DNA from: Deltaproteobacteria bacterium
GTDB taxonomy: Bacteria > Desulfobacterota > DSM-4660 > Desulfatiglandales > B25-G16
DNA: 33,984 nt
Reading direction: 5' to 3'
Assembly: GCA_020349945.1 (NCBI GenBank)
Contig: CP070704.1
Coordinates: 1,916,660 to 1,950,643, forward strand
The notes under the pieces were generated by a model. That model ran no database searches, was not told the DNA's origin, and saw only the letters and a list, made by a program, of their open reading frames with translations. Both the position numbers and the translations under genes were made by a program. Of the stretch, positions 16,122-24,325 are shown piece after piece (position 1 is the stretch's first letter; each line of letters opens with the position of its first letter).

Positions 16122-18425
16122 TTACATCATCTGATATGGATCAACATCAACTATCAATTTCACCCCACCTGAACTCAGGATCTGCGCAGAGCGCTTGTTT
16201 AGCTCTTTCAATAATCGGTTGAGGTGTCCAGGCCTGCGGGACTTGATAAGGATCTGCTGCCGGTATTTTCCCTTTAGCTTTGCCACTGGGGCCTCGACAG
16301 GGCCAAGAACCTCTATATCCTTTTTACCCCTTGACTGGTCTCTTAAAATGTCACTGATCCTCATTCCTATCTGCCGGGCTATCTTCTCTGTCTTGGCCCT
16401 GCTGTTTCCGAGGAGCCGCAAATTGGCCATTGAGGAAAATGGGGGATAGTTGAGCTGTCGCCTGAGCCTTGTCTCATGTGAAAAAAATCTTTGATAATCG
16501 TGATCTCGTGCGGCGATGATTGCATAGTGAGAGGGATTGAATGTCTGGATGATGACCCTTCCAGGTGATCCTCCCCTTCCAGTCCTGCCTGCTACCTGAG
16601 AGAGCAGCTGAAAAGTGGTCTCCCCGGCCCGGAAATCAGGGCAATTTAGAGACAGATCGGCTGAGATCACCCCAACAAGGGTTACTTGGGGAAAGTCATG
16701 GCCCTTGGTAACCATCTGTGTCCCAACAAGGATATCTGTTTCATAGTCTAGGAATCGCTTCAAGACCTGTTGCACCTCACCCTTATGTCTCATAGTATCT
16801 CTGTCCATTCTCTCAACCCTTGCATCCGGAAATATCTCCCTTAATGTCTCCACCACCCTCTCTGTACCAAATCCATATGGTTTTAACTTTTCCCTGTTAC
16901 ACAGCGGACATCTATTGGGGGGTTGAATCCTAAAGCCACAGTAATGACAGAGCAGATTGTTTCCGTATTTGTGATATGTGAGGCTTACCGCACAATTTGG
17001 GCACCTGATAGCCTCCCCGCAAAACCTGCACAGAAAGAGGGCACTGAATCCCCTCCTGTTCAAGAATAGGATAGTCTGTTTTCCTTGAGCCAGATTTTCT
17101 CCGATTTCCTTCCTTAATGGGGGACTAATTATGCTATCATCTGCCATACGCGGACCGCCCTCAAAACCGGTCATATCTATAATGGCTATATCCGGTGGTT
17201 GCCTCTTGAGGATCCTCTCTGGCATGGCGAGAAGGCCATATCTATCACTCATGGCATTCTGATAAGACTGTATGGACGGGGTCCCAGAACCAAGCACAAC
17301 GAGGGCATTGGCCAGTTTTGCCCTGACGATGGCAGAATCCCTGGCCTGGTAGCAAAATTTCTCCTCCTGCTTATAGGAAGGATCGTGCTCCTCGTCAATA
17401 ATAATGAGTCCAAGCCTGGAAAAGGGGGCAAAGAGGGCCGATCTGGCACCTATGACTACATCGGCCTCACCCTTCGCTATCCTGACCCATTGATCATATC
17501 TTTCTCCCATGGAAAGGGCGCTGTGAAGGATAGCCACCCTATCTCCAAGGCGGGCCTTGAAAAGAGATGCTAGCGAAACAGTCAGGGCGATCTCCGGCAC
17601 CATTATGATGGATTGCCGTCCAAGCTCTTTAGCAACCGCGACAGCATGGTAATAGACCTCTGTTTTGCCGCTCCCAGTTACACCATGCAAGAGATAGGTA
17701 AAAAAGGAGCCTGCTTTGAGTCTCCCGGTTATCTTCCCTAAGACCTCTCTCTGTTTTGGATTGAGAGGTGGTGGTTCTGGGGAAATAAAGAGGGTTTCAC
17801 CTGCTATATCCCTCACGACTCTCCTGAGAGATCTTTTCAGCAATCCCTTCTTAACCCATTTGTCCACGAGGTAGGCCCCATTATTAAAAATATCCTTTAT
17901 CTCACGCAAGGAGATCTCTCTCCTTTTGATAATCATCTCCAAGAATTCAGGCTCATTTCTTGGTGCCCTCTTAGGCTCAAAAAGCGATCTGTCGATAGGA
18001 GCTCCTTTCTTTGCCGTGATGAAAACCCTTTTTAAAAGGCCAACCCTATCTAGCCACCCTCTCGGGGGCATCTCTGTACCAGCAGGGATATTTACATTTA
18101 AGCCTGTTGGGAGGGCTGTTTTAATCACCAGGCCGATTGGATAGAGATAGTAGCTGGAGAGCCATTCAAAGAATTCAACCATATTCGGAGGGAAAAGTGG
18201 GTACGGGTCAATGACATCGATTATATCCTTTAAACCCGTTCTATCTTCGGCTGGGATAAACCTCAGGACATACCCGGTTACCTTCCGCCCTGAGAAAGAG
18301 ATAAGGACCCTTTTGCCCACTCCCACCTTGTTCGTTAGATCACCTGTTGCCGTATAGGTGAATGTTGCCCTGACCGGAACGGTCACGGCAACCTGAACAT
18401 ATAGCTTTTTAGCAGCCTCAGCCAT
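16122..18425 (-). CDS. priA: Primosomal helicase PriA
   Basis: PriA is the 3'-5' superfamily 2 helicase that restarts stalled replication forks by loading the replicative helicase. The 767-residue protein has the 3' DNA-binding domain at the N-terminus (about 5-105). Walker A GVTGSGKT follows at 248-255, then DEEH at 344-347, and an eight-Cys zinc domain between 466 and 509 (CRFC, CPNC, CHYC, CPLC). Helicase motifs QVAGRTGRG and GTQMVTKGHDFP are present. Length and motifs are typical. The gene stands alone between the amidohydrolase and the LolA-like gene, with a 278-bp gap upstream. Confidence 0.97.
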   Translation of the reverse strand: MAEAAKKLYVQVAVTVPVRATFTYTATGDLTNKVGVGKRVLISFSGRKVTGYVLRFIPAEDRTGLKDIIDVIDPYPLFPPNMVEFFEWLSSYYLYPIGLVIKTALPTGLNVNIPAGTEMPPRGWLDRVGLLKRVFITAKKGAPIDRSLFEPKRAPRNEPEFLEMIIKRREISLREIKDIFNNGAYLVDKWVKKGLLKRSLRRVVRDIAGETLFISPEPPPLNPKQREVLGKITGRLKAGSFFTYLLHGVTGSGKTEVYYHAVAVAKELGRQSIIMVPEIALTVSLASLFKARLGDRVAILHSALSMGERYDQWVRIAKGEADVVIGARSALFAPFSRLGLIIIDEEHDPSYKQEEKFCYQARDSAIVRAKLANALVVLGSGTPSIQSYQNAMSDRYGLLAMPERILKRQPPDIAIIDMTGFEGGPRMADDSIISPPLRKEIGENLAQGKQTILFLNRRGFSALFLCRFCGEAIRCPNCAVSLTYHKYGNNLLCHYCGFRIQPPNRCPLCNREKLKPYGFGTERVVETLREIFPDARVERMDRDTMRHKGEVQQVLKRFLDYETDILVGTQMVTKGHDFPQVTLVGVISADLSLNCPDFRAGETTFQLLSQVAGRTGRGGSPGRVIIQTFNPSHYAIIAARDHDYQRFFSHETRLRRQLNYPPFSSMANLRLLGNSRAKTEKIARQIGMRISDILRDQSRGKKDIEVLGPVEAPVAKLKGKYRQQILIKSRRPGHLNRLLKELNKRSAQILSSGGVKLIVDVDPYQMM

Positions 18426-18473
18426 CGGCGATTTAAACCTTTAGAGTCTAAAAACGCATTGCCGGATGCATTC

Positions 18474-18761
18474 AAATTTCCACCAAAGGACTTCGGATTT
18501 TCGGTTCCGGCTTGTAGTGTTTACTAGCCTGCTAGTGAAATTCCTGACTCTTGTTGCAGAAGATTAAAGAAATAAGGTTGTCAAACGCGAAATTCGAATA
18601 TCTCAATCCGGAACAAAATCAAATTTCACATTCCATACTATTCTGAATGCAGCAAGGGGCAAGTTAAAACTCGCAGTATGTTCCTTTGGATCTTTATTTT
18701 AGGTCATTCGAGATTGTTTCGAATTTCGTACTGCGGGCCTCTGATTTTTGGTTCTGGCTCG
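18474..18761. repeat. Two degenerate copies of a 41-bp GGATTTTCGGTT-type repeat
   Basis: One copy is 18474-18514 and the other 18721-18761, with 28 of 41 positions identical by eye. On the minus strand they translate as PEPKIRSPLVEI and PEPKIRGPQYEI. The second lies inside the 3' end of the LolA-like gene. Between them lies related sequence (GCGAAATTCGAATATC near 18584). The 278 bp between priA and the LolA-like gene otherwise show no gene. Confidence 0.45.
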
Positions 18762-19504
18762 TCCGGGCTAACCCCACTCACCCCGAATTGGGCCCTGATT
18801 AGGGGTATATCAAAAAGTGATACATCAAGAGGCGGGTTTACTGTAATGTCCTTAATGGTATATTCCTCTACAATGGCCTCGTTTGATGAATAGACGATCT
18901 TGTAGGGATACCAGGTCCGCTCCGTGATCCTCCTGTAATCGGAAAAACGGAACATGACATTGCCATATTGTAGAAGCAGGGGAAAGAATAGGTGCTTGTC
19001 AACAAGAAGCCTGGGATTCCACTCTTCTTTGTCCCCAATGAGGTATGCTATTCTTCCCTCAAACCTTGTGAGGGATACTTTTTCCAGGTTAACACCGGTG
19101 AGTATAAGTCTTTCCAACAGCCGCTCCGGCCTCTGGGCCAACAGAAAAAAACGATAGAGGATATCCTGGGTCTCCCCATCATAGTCAATACTGCTGTCGA
19201 TAATTCTCAAGGTTCTCGCGCTATTATGGATTATGATGCGTTTACCAGGTTGCCCCACCACCTCTGACCTGAATAGGTAAGGAGACTTCAGGTAGACGAT
19301 CTCCCCAAAGACCTTTTCCATTTCCCCACTTAGGTCCACAAGTTTGGTATACTGGATTATCTTTAATGTCTCGATATGAGCGAATCTATGGGTCATCAAT
19401 TCAATAATCTGGGTCGAGGGAAGTATATAAGATAGTCCAGTTGATGGTAAGCTGACTATACCAATTAAAGATATATAAATCAGGAACTTTGATATTTTTG
19501 CCAT
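18704..19504 (-). CDS. LolA-like outer-membrane lipoprotein-sorting protein homologue
   Basis: The 266-residue protein begins with a signal peptide (MAKISKFLIYISLIGIVSLPSTGLS) and should be periplasmic. Its body alternates beta strands in the manner of LolA/LolB-fold proteins (RSEVVGQPGKRIIIHN, TLRIIDSSIDYDG, YLIGDKEEWNPRLLVDKHLFFPLLLQY). No catalytic motif is seen. A role in carrying lipids or lipoproteins is inferred from fold alone. Its start overlaps the end of the M23 peptidase gene by 25 bp, so both form an envelope operon. The last 13-18 residues (EPEPKIRGPQYEIRNNLE) come from a short repeat that also occurs downstream, so the C-terminus may be an acquired tail. Confidence 0.7.
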   Translation of the reverse strand: MAKISKFLIYISLIGIVSLPSTGLSYILPSTQIIELMTHRFAHIETLKIIQYTKLVDLSGEMEKVFGEIVYLKSPYLFRSEVVGQPGKRIIIHNSARTLRIIDSSIDYDGETQDILYRFFLLAQRPERLLERLILTGVNLEKVSLTRFEGRIAYLIGDKEEWNPRLLVDKHLFFPLLLQYGNVMFRFSDYRRITERTWYPYKIVYSSNEAIVEEYTIKDITVNPPLDVSLFDIPLIRAQFGVSGVSPDEPEPKIRGPQYEIRNNLE

Positions 19505-20769
19505 GTTTGCTCCATTTGGGTGACTAACTCACTAAACCTCTTCCTGTCCTTTTTGCCTAATATTGAGGCAGGGGGAGATTCGATCATGATGGGATTGATA
19601 AACCTTCCCCTTTTAATCACACTAAATTCAAGATGGGGTCCGCTCGACAGTCCAGATGAACCCACGTAACCGATCACATCCCCTTGCCTAACCCTTAGAC
19701 CTTTCTTAAGACCTTTTGCAAACCCCCTAAGATGCCCATAGCCGGTCTCATATATACGATTGTGCCTTATCCTTACGTAGCGTCCATATCCCCCATTCCA
19801 TCCCAGAAAGGTTACTCGGCCATCTCCTAAGGATTCCACTGGTGTTCCAGTTGGCGCAGCATAGTCAACGCCGTAGTGGGGCCTATAGATCTTCAGAATT
19901 GGATGAAACCTCCTTGCAGTGAAATAAGTGCTGATCCTCCTATATCTCAGGGGGGACTTCAGAAAGGCCTTCCTGAGGCTTTCCCCCTTCCTGTCGTAAT
20001 AGCCTGATCTCCCTTTAGAATCAGTAAAATAAAAGGATTCATGAACCCTGTTCTGATTGACAAACCTGACTGCAAGCACCTTGCCGTGGCCCATGCATTT
20101 CCCCCTCCTGTAATAGGTGTTAAGAACTACCTGAAAACTATCCCCAGGCCTGGTATCGACCAAAAAGTCTATATCCCATGAAAAGATATCAGCAATCTCC
20201 ATGATAATACCCGGGGGTATGCCTCTTTCAACTGCGGATTCGTAAAAGGAATCGGAAACCTCTCCATCAATTACGGTTGGGACAGCTATCTTCGAGGGAC
20301 ACACAAGGCTGGGAAGGAAATCGTGACCATCCCTGATAATATGGAGGGTCTTGTCTGCTGATAGATAAAGGGAAATCTTTTCAACCCTTTCGCCCTTTTT
20401 ATCGAGCCAGATATCGATTATCTGGCCTGGTCTTGCCCTAGATGGCTTGAAAAATGGCCTAATTGCCTCGTCTATACGCATGATATCCAGAGGTGAGACA
20501 GCGTATCCAGCCAAAATATCGTACAATGTCTTACCCTTACTAAAACGCTCTCTTATCCTCTCATGCTTCAAAGACCAGTCCTGCCTTGACTCAAAGTAAT
20601 CATTGTAGTGAGCCGAGGGAGATGCACTTAATTTATCCGCGGGTAGTGTACCATCGCCTGATCTGAAAAGAATCAGCAAGCATACCTCGATCAATACAAG
20701 GGTAACAGAAAGGAGAAAAATCCTATTCCATTTAACGGCAAACACGGATCTATGAATCCTCTGGTTCAA
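19480..20769 (-). CDS. M23-family peptidoglycan endopeptidase, membrane-anchored
   Basis: This 429-residue protein has one membrane segment near residues 17-35 (a signal anchor). A LysM/OapA-like region follows (about 75-140, GKTLYDILAGYAVSPLDI), then a C-terminal lysostaphin-type domain (about 280-400). Zinc ligands His298 and Asp302 lie in HYGVDYAAPTGTPV. His346 is in GYGHLRGF. The last motif, normally HxH, reads GPHLEF, with His379 but Glu381 in place of the third zinc ligand. It may have altered metal binding or be inactive. The start used is TTG 20769. A GTG at 20745 is an alternative, since no good ribosome site supports the TTG. It is co-transcribed with the LolA-like gene. Confidence 0.85.
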   Translation of the reverse strand: MNQRIHRSVFAVKWNRIFLLSVTLVLIEVCLLILFRSGDGTLPADKLSASPSAHYNDYFESRQDWSLKHERIRERFSKGKTLYDILAGYAVSPLDIMRIDEAIRPFFKPSRARPGQIIDIWLDKKGERVEKISLYLSADKTLHIIRDGHDFLPSLVCPSKIAVPTVIDGEVSDSFYESAVERGIPPGIIMEIADIFSWDIDFLVDTRPGDSFQVVLNTYYRRGKCMGHGKVLAVRFVNQNRVHESFYFTDSKGRSGYYDRKGESLRKAFLKSPLRYRRISTYFTARRFHPILKIYRPHYGVDYAAPTGTPVESLGDGRVTFLGWNGGYGRYVRIRHNRIYETGYGHLRGFAKGLKKGLRVRQGDVIGYVGSSGLSSGPHLEFSVIKRGRFINPIMIESPPASILGKKDRKRFSELVTQMEQTWQKYQSS

Positions 20770-20822
20770 TCTTCTTTGTCTCGAAGCCTTTCTTCATAAG
20801 CTCAATAATTTAATAAAAATAG

Positions 20823-20851
20823 TTGACATTTTATTTTCTTTAGGTTATTAA
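20823..20851 (+). promoter_or_regulatory. Candidate sigma-70 promoter in AT-rich gap before 20915 gene
   Basis: TTGACA (20823-20828) is perfect and followed after 17 bp by TATTAA (20846-20851, 4/6). The flanking 20815-20890 is very AT-rich, resembling an UP element and flexible leader. It lies 63 bp before the ATG at 20915. Confidence 0.55.
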
Positions 20852-20914
20852 ATATAAAAATTATAGTATAAATATATTTAATTGTAAATAACTTCACCCT
20901 AGAAAGGATCACTG

Positions 20915-21112
20915 ATGGCCGACTATATATTCTGCCTGAGAAAGAAGAGTAATCCTCGAATAGATGTTAGAATATGCCGGGAGAAATGTCCCTCTAAGAA
21001 CGAGTGCGCAGAGTTCTTGGGATATCAAAAGAGATCCAGCAATCAATCCCCGATCTTAGATTCCAGATCAATCATATCACCCCTTTTGAATCCCATGGCA
21101 TCAAAAAATTGA
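20915..21112 (+). CDS. Small Cys-rich protein of unknown function
   Basis: The 65-residue product has four cysteines in a compact N-terminal half: CLRKKSNPRIDVRICREKCPSKNEC, at about positions 7, 21, 25 and 31. This spacing suggests one metal or Fe-S site, with many basic residues around it. The C-terminal half has no Cys and looks disordered. A sigma-70-type promoter and a GAAAGGATC ribosome site precede the ATG, which argues that it is a real gene. It ends 37 bp before the convergent DUF362 gene. From memory, similar small proteins occur in other Desulfobacterota, but I cannot name a function. Confidence 0.6.
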   Translation: MADYIFCLRKKSNPRIDVRICREKCPSKNECAEFLGYQKRSSNQSPILDSRSIISPLLNPMASKN

Positions 21113-21149
21113 ATCCCGCCACCTTGCAAACCCATAACCTGTCAACCTT

Positions 21150-22259
21150 TTAGACCTCTATCAATTCATAATTGCGGGTCCCTAGACCAATCTTTTGGGC
21201 ATAGTCGAGTTGAAATCCCCAATCTATGTCAGGATAAAGGCCTCTGAATTTGTCCTCGCCTGACCTGGTATTTATGGTAAGGGACGAACCCTGTAATACA
21301 GTTTGTTGGTTAACCATATCGGCTGATGCCTGATCAATGGCTACTGGGTCAATGGAGGCCATAATGCCAATATCAGGTACTATTGAGGCATCAGTATATC
21401 TGTTGCAGTCGCACAATGGTGATATCTGGGTCAAGAAGTTAATGAAGAATGCCTTTCCCTCCTTTTCCTTCAGGACTCCGAATGCATATTCTACCATCTT
21501 TCTCTGAAAATTAGCTATGTCCCTGCTCCATTGAACCTTGATTGCTGAATGGGGGCAAATAATAATGCATTCACCACAGCCAATGCACCTTTCAAGATCG
21601 ATAATCGCGCTTTGTTCCCTCATGGAGATGGCCCCCTGGCCACAGTGCGGTACACAGTCACCACAGCCAATGCATTTCTTCTTATGTATCTTAGGTGAAA
21701 GATCGGAGTGCTGCCTAAGCTTGCCATGTCTGGAGGCGCAGCCCATACCTATATTCTTAATTGCTCCACCAAAACCTGTGAGCTCGTGCCCCTTGAAATG
21801 GGCGACACTTATCAATACATCTGCCTCTGCTATGTCTTTGCCGATATCTACCAGCTTAAAATTTTTCTGATCTATCCTTACCTGAGCAGAAGATGAACCT
21901 CTCAAGCCGTCCGCAATAATAATAGGGGCATTAACCACGGCATAGGCAAAGCCATTTTCTATGGCAGTTACTATATGAGAGACGCTGTTACTTCTTGACC
22001 CCCGATAGAGGGTATTGGTATCGGTTAGGAAGGGTAAACCATCTAATTCCTTTACTCTCTCTGCTATCCGGCGAATAAAGATGGGCCTGATAAAGCCGGT
22101 ATTACCTTTTTCTCCAAAATGAAGCTTGATAGCCACCAGATTGCGCGACCCTACCTTTTTATCTATACCCACCTCATGTAAGAGTCGGGGCAGTTTCACC
22201 AGTATATTCTCTTTTGCAGTGGCCCTGAAATCGGAAAAAAATACCTTACTTGCTGTCAT
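21150..22259 (-). CDS. DUF362 protein with two [4Fe-4S] clusters
   Basis: This 369-residue protein has a DUF362 domain with a bacterial ferredoxin pair inserted. The N-terminal part carries VAIKLHFGEKGNTGFIRP, and DVLISVAHFKGHELTGFGGAIKNIGMG is highly characteristic. The ferredoxin region (about 195-235) has CIGCGDCVPHC and CIGCGECIIICPH, enough for two cubane clusters. FINFLTQISPLCDC and the ending DPVAIDQASADMV match the family. It is likely a soluble redox protein, but no reaction is established for this family. GGAG lies 7 nt before the ATG. It is a single-gene unit. Confidence 0.88.
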   Translation of the reverse strand: MTASKVFFSDFRATAKENILVKLPRLLHEVGIDKKVGSRNLVAIKLHFGEKGNTGFIRPIFIRRIAERVKELDGLPFLTDTNTLYRGSRSNSVSHIVTAIENGFAYAVVNAPIIIADGLRGSSSAQVRIDQKNFKLVDIGKDIAEADVLISVAHFKGHELTGFGGAIKNIGMGCASRHGKLRQHSDLSPKIHKKKCIGCGDCVPHCGQGAISMREQSAIIDLERCIGCGECIIICPHSAIKVQWSRDIANFQRKMVEYAFGVLKEKEGKAFFINFLTQISPLCDCNRYTDASIVPDIGIMASIDPVAIDQASADMVNQQTVLQGSSLTINTRSGEDKFRGLYPDIDWGFQLDYAQKIGLGTRNYELIEV

Positions 22260-22346
22260 GATCTCTCCTTCGCCTCCGTACTGGCCTCCTATTCATAGGC
22301 AAGAGCGGAAATAGCGAGGCCAAGCAAAAACAGGAGTGATTTTCTA

Positions 22347-22375
22347 TTGACAAACAGGGACAACTTTGTTTAATT
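22347..22375 (+). promoter_or_regulatory. Weak sigma-70 promoter candidate for the rhodanese gene
   Basis: TTGACA (22347-22352) is perfect, with a 17-bp spacer and a poor -10 box TTAATT (22370-22375, 3/6). It lies in the divergent gap between the DUF362 and rhodanese genes. Activator help would be expected if it is real. Confidence 0.35.
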
Positions 22376-22430
22376 CAGTCGTAATCTTACATACGATAGA
22401 TAACAGTAGCCAAGGAGCCCGTTCATTAAT

Positions 22431-23057
22431 ATGAAGAAGTTACTCTGTATCCTGCTAGGCTCTTCCATGTTTTTTACTACCTTTTTGCAGGTATCTGCCT
22501 CGGCACAGGAGCCTAAGAATATCCTCTCCATTGAGGCCTATGACATGCTTAATACTGTTCCTGATACATATCTGATTGATGTCAGAACAAGGGCAGAATA
22601 TCAATTGATAGGTCATCCGCCAATGGCCTACCTCTTCCCTTACTCTCTTTGGACCAACAAACTTGGGAAAAAAGAAGAGGGCTGGATATATCAGTACAAT
22701 AATAAAAATAAATCCTTTGTGGAAGAGATAAGCAAGAAGTTTCAAAAAACAAACAATCTCCTTATACTATGTAGGGACGGCACCAGGAGCATCTTAGCAG
22801 CCAGGGAGCTTATAAAGAACGGCTTTAAAAACGTTTACAACGTAGACGATGGTTTTGAGGGCGCACCTTTTCCCTACTTTCAAGATGAGAACAGGCATAA
22901 GTTTTACCGGCAACTAGCTAAGAGAAACAAGATCCCTGCTTACGATCACCGCCGTTTTTATGGCTGGCAGTGGTGGGGCCTTCCCTGGACCTATGATATA
23001 GATAGTAAATATATCTACCCTCCTGATAAGATCCCAATAGAGGAAAAGAAAAAGTAG
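22431..23057 (+). CDS. Periplasmic single-domain rhodanese-like protein
   Basis: Rhodaneses transfer sulfane sulfur through a Cys persulfide. This 208-residue protein has a signal peptide (MKKLLCILLGSSMFFTTFLQVSASA) and one rhodanese domain (about 32-150). The signature YLIDVRTRAEY is followed by the active-site loop CRDGTR with Cys114, six residues long as in single-domain sulfurtransferases. The C-terminal extension (155-208) is rich in Tyr and Trp (RRFYGWQWWGLPWTYD) and may be an extra contact surface. AAGGAG lies 13 nt before the ATG, longer than usual. It is convergent with the NUDIX gene, 5 bp apart. Confidence 0.88.
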   Translation: MKKLLCILLGSSMFFTTFLQVSASAQEPKNILSIEAYDMLNTVPDTYLIDVRTRAEYQLIGHPPMAYLFPYSLWTNKLGKKEEGWIYQYNNKNKSFVEEISKKFQKTNNLLILCRDGTRSILAARELIKNGFKNVYNVDDGFEGAPFPYFQDENRHKFYRQLAKRNKIPAYDHRRFYGWQWWGLPWTYDIDSKYIYPPDKIPIEEKKK

Positions 23058-23062
23058 TAGCC

Positions 23063-23584
23063 TTAAATGAGGGGCCTAATAAAGGCCAGGGCTATAATTG
23101 TCTTACTATCAACTATCTCATGGTTCCTGATCATTCCTAACACGCCTTCAAGGGTCAAAATCTCCAGGGATGATATCTCATTGTCGTTGATCTTTTTTTC
23201 CATCTTCTTCAGATCTCTGCCTACATAGAGATGCACAAGCTCATTAGAGTATCCAATAGCAGGGGCATAGGTATAGAGCCATTTGATAACTTTTGCCTCA
23301 AAGCCTGTCTCCTCTAACAACTCCCTTTTGATACATCCCTCAGGGTCCTCACCCTTATCGATCTTACCTGCAGGAATCTCAAGCGTTTCCCTTTTTAAGG
23401 CATACCTGTATTGCCTTACCATAATGATCTCATTATCTGAAATAAAGGGGACAATCGCCGCAGCCTGTGGATGATCAATACAAATCCTCTTGCTTATGCT
23501 CCCATCCTTTAAGCTCACCTCATCCAGATATACAGTCAAATTCCTTGTGCCCAAGCTTGCCAGGCTTTGTACCTTTTGTTCCAT
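23063..23584 (-). CDS. NUDIX hydrolase, ADP-ribose pyrophosphatase type
   Basis: The 173-residue protein contains a complete Nudix box GKIDKGEDPEGCIKRELLEETGF, matching GX5EX7REUXEEXGU. The preceding RQYRYALKRETLEIPAGKI is typical of the ADP-ribose pyrophosphatase subgroup (YPAGKI-like), with dinucleotide sugars as likely substrates. It would hydrolyse a nucleoside diphosphate linked to another moiety with Mg2+. AAAGGAAT precedes the ATG by 7 nt. It follows the DUF374 acyltransferase by 21 bp on the same strand, downstream of dnaE. Confidence 0.9.
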   Translation of the reverse strand: MEQKVQSLASLGTRNLTVYLDEVSLKDGSISKRICIDHPQAAAIVPFISDNEIIMVRQYRYALKRETLEIPAGKIDKGEDPEGCIKRELLEETGFEAKVIKWLYTYAPAIGYSNELVHLYVGRDLKKMEKKINDNEISSLEILTLEGVLGMIRNHEIVDSKTIIALAFIRPLI

Positions 23585-23605
23585 TGAACAATTCCTTTCT
23601 TCGTC

Positions 23606-24322
23606 CTAACTACCCAGATCATCTTCCTTTAAAATCAAGTCCATATTAGGATCATGATGATTGACCATTGCATCGACATCCCGGGTCATGACATTTAAGG
23701 TTCTCTCCATTCCCTTCACATACCTATCGAATTCATCACCCTCAGCTTCCTTGGCAATGATGTATGGTTCTGATGCATAGATAATGATCTTTGAGAATGG
23801 TTTTGGGATTATCATCTTATCCCATGCCCTTGCAAACATCCATACCTTGTCAGCAGACCAGGTCATAGGCAAAAGATGGACACCTGACTTCTGGGCGATT
23901 CTGACAAGTCCTGGTTTCGCCCTCAAGGGCGGGCCCTGTGGACCATCAGCAACAGTGCCAACAACCCTCCCCCCGGTATGTAAAAAACTAACCATCTGTT
24001 CAGAGCCTTCCTTTCCACCCCTCGTTGATGAACCCCTGGCTGGAATAACACCTACTTTCTTGGCAAAATCGGCGAGCAAATCCCCGTCCTTACTTGCAGA
24101 GAAGAGAACCATGGGGTGAACAAAGCCATATTTAAAAAGCAAGTAGATGGCGCATCTATGCCAGGTAGTTATAACAACCTTCTTATCTCCAAGGAGAGTT
24201 TCATCTATGTATTGCTTATTGATATACCGAACCCTACAGGTAAAGGTGATTAGCCTTAAAACAAATATTGCCAGAAAGGAGAGAAGGCTTATCACATGTC
24301 TGTTTGTGATCCTCACTCCCAT
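23606..24322 (-). CDS. DUF374 lysophospholipid acyltransferase-like protein
   Basis: This 238-residue protein belongs to the DUF374 branch of the LPLAT superfamily. An N-terminal hydrophobic segment (about 10-28, VISLLSFLAIFVLRLITF) probably anchors it to the inner membrane. The family blocks TTWHRCAIYLL, FSASKDGDLLADFAKKVGVIPARGSSTRGG and GTVADGPQGPPLRAKPGLVRIA are all present. By family it should acylate a lipid, possibly at a lipid A or phospholipid step, but the substrate is unknown. Its ATG is 3 bp after the dnaE stop codon, so the two are coupled. Confidence 0.88.
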   Translation of the reverse strand: MGVRITNRHVISLLSFLAIFVLRLITFTCRVRYINKQYIDETLLGDKKVVITTWHRCAIYLLFKYGFVHPMVLFSASKDGDLLADFAKKVGVIPARGSSTRGGKEGSEQMVSFLHTGGRVVGTVADGPQGPPLRAKPGLVRIAQKSGVHLLPMTWSADKVWMFARAWDKMIIPKPFSKIIIYASEPYIIAKEAEGDEFDRYVKGMERTLNVMTRDVDAMVNHHDPNMDLILKEDDLGS

Positions 24323-24325
24323 ATC

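Noticed and set aside
18519..18538. ACTAGC-CT-GCTAGT palindrome in the priA/LolA-like gap
   Set aside because: The loop is only two bases and it lies far from any start codon in a repeat-rich gap, so no role can be supported.
20750..20797. 15-codon leader peptide (MKKGFETKK...) overlapping the M23 start
   Set aside because: It is in another frame, has no terminator or attenuator structure next to it, and is short enough to arise by chance.
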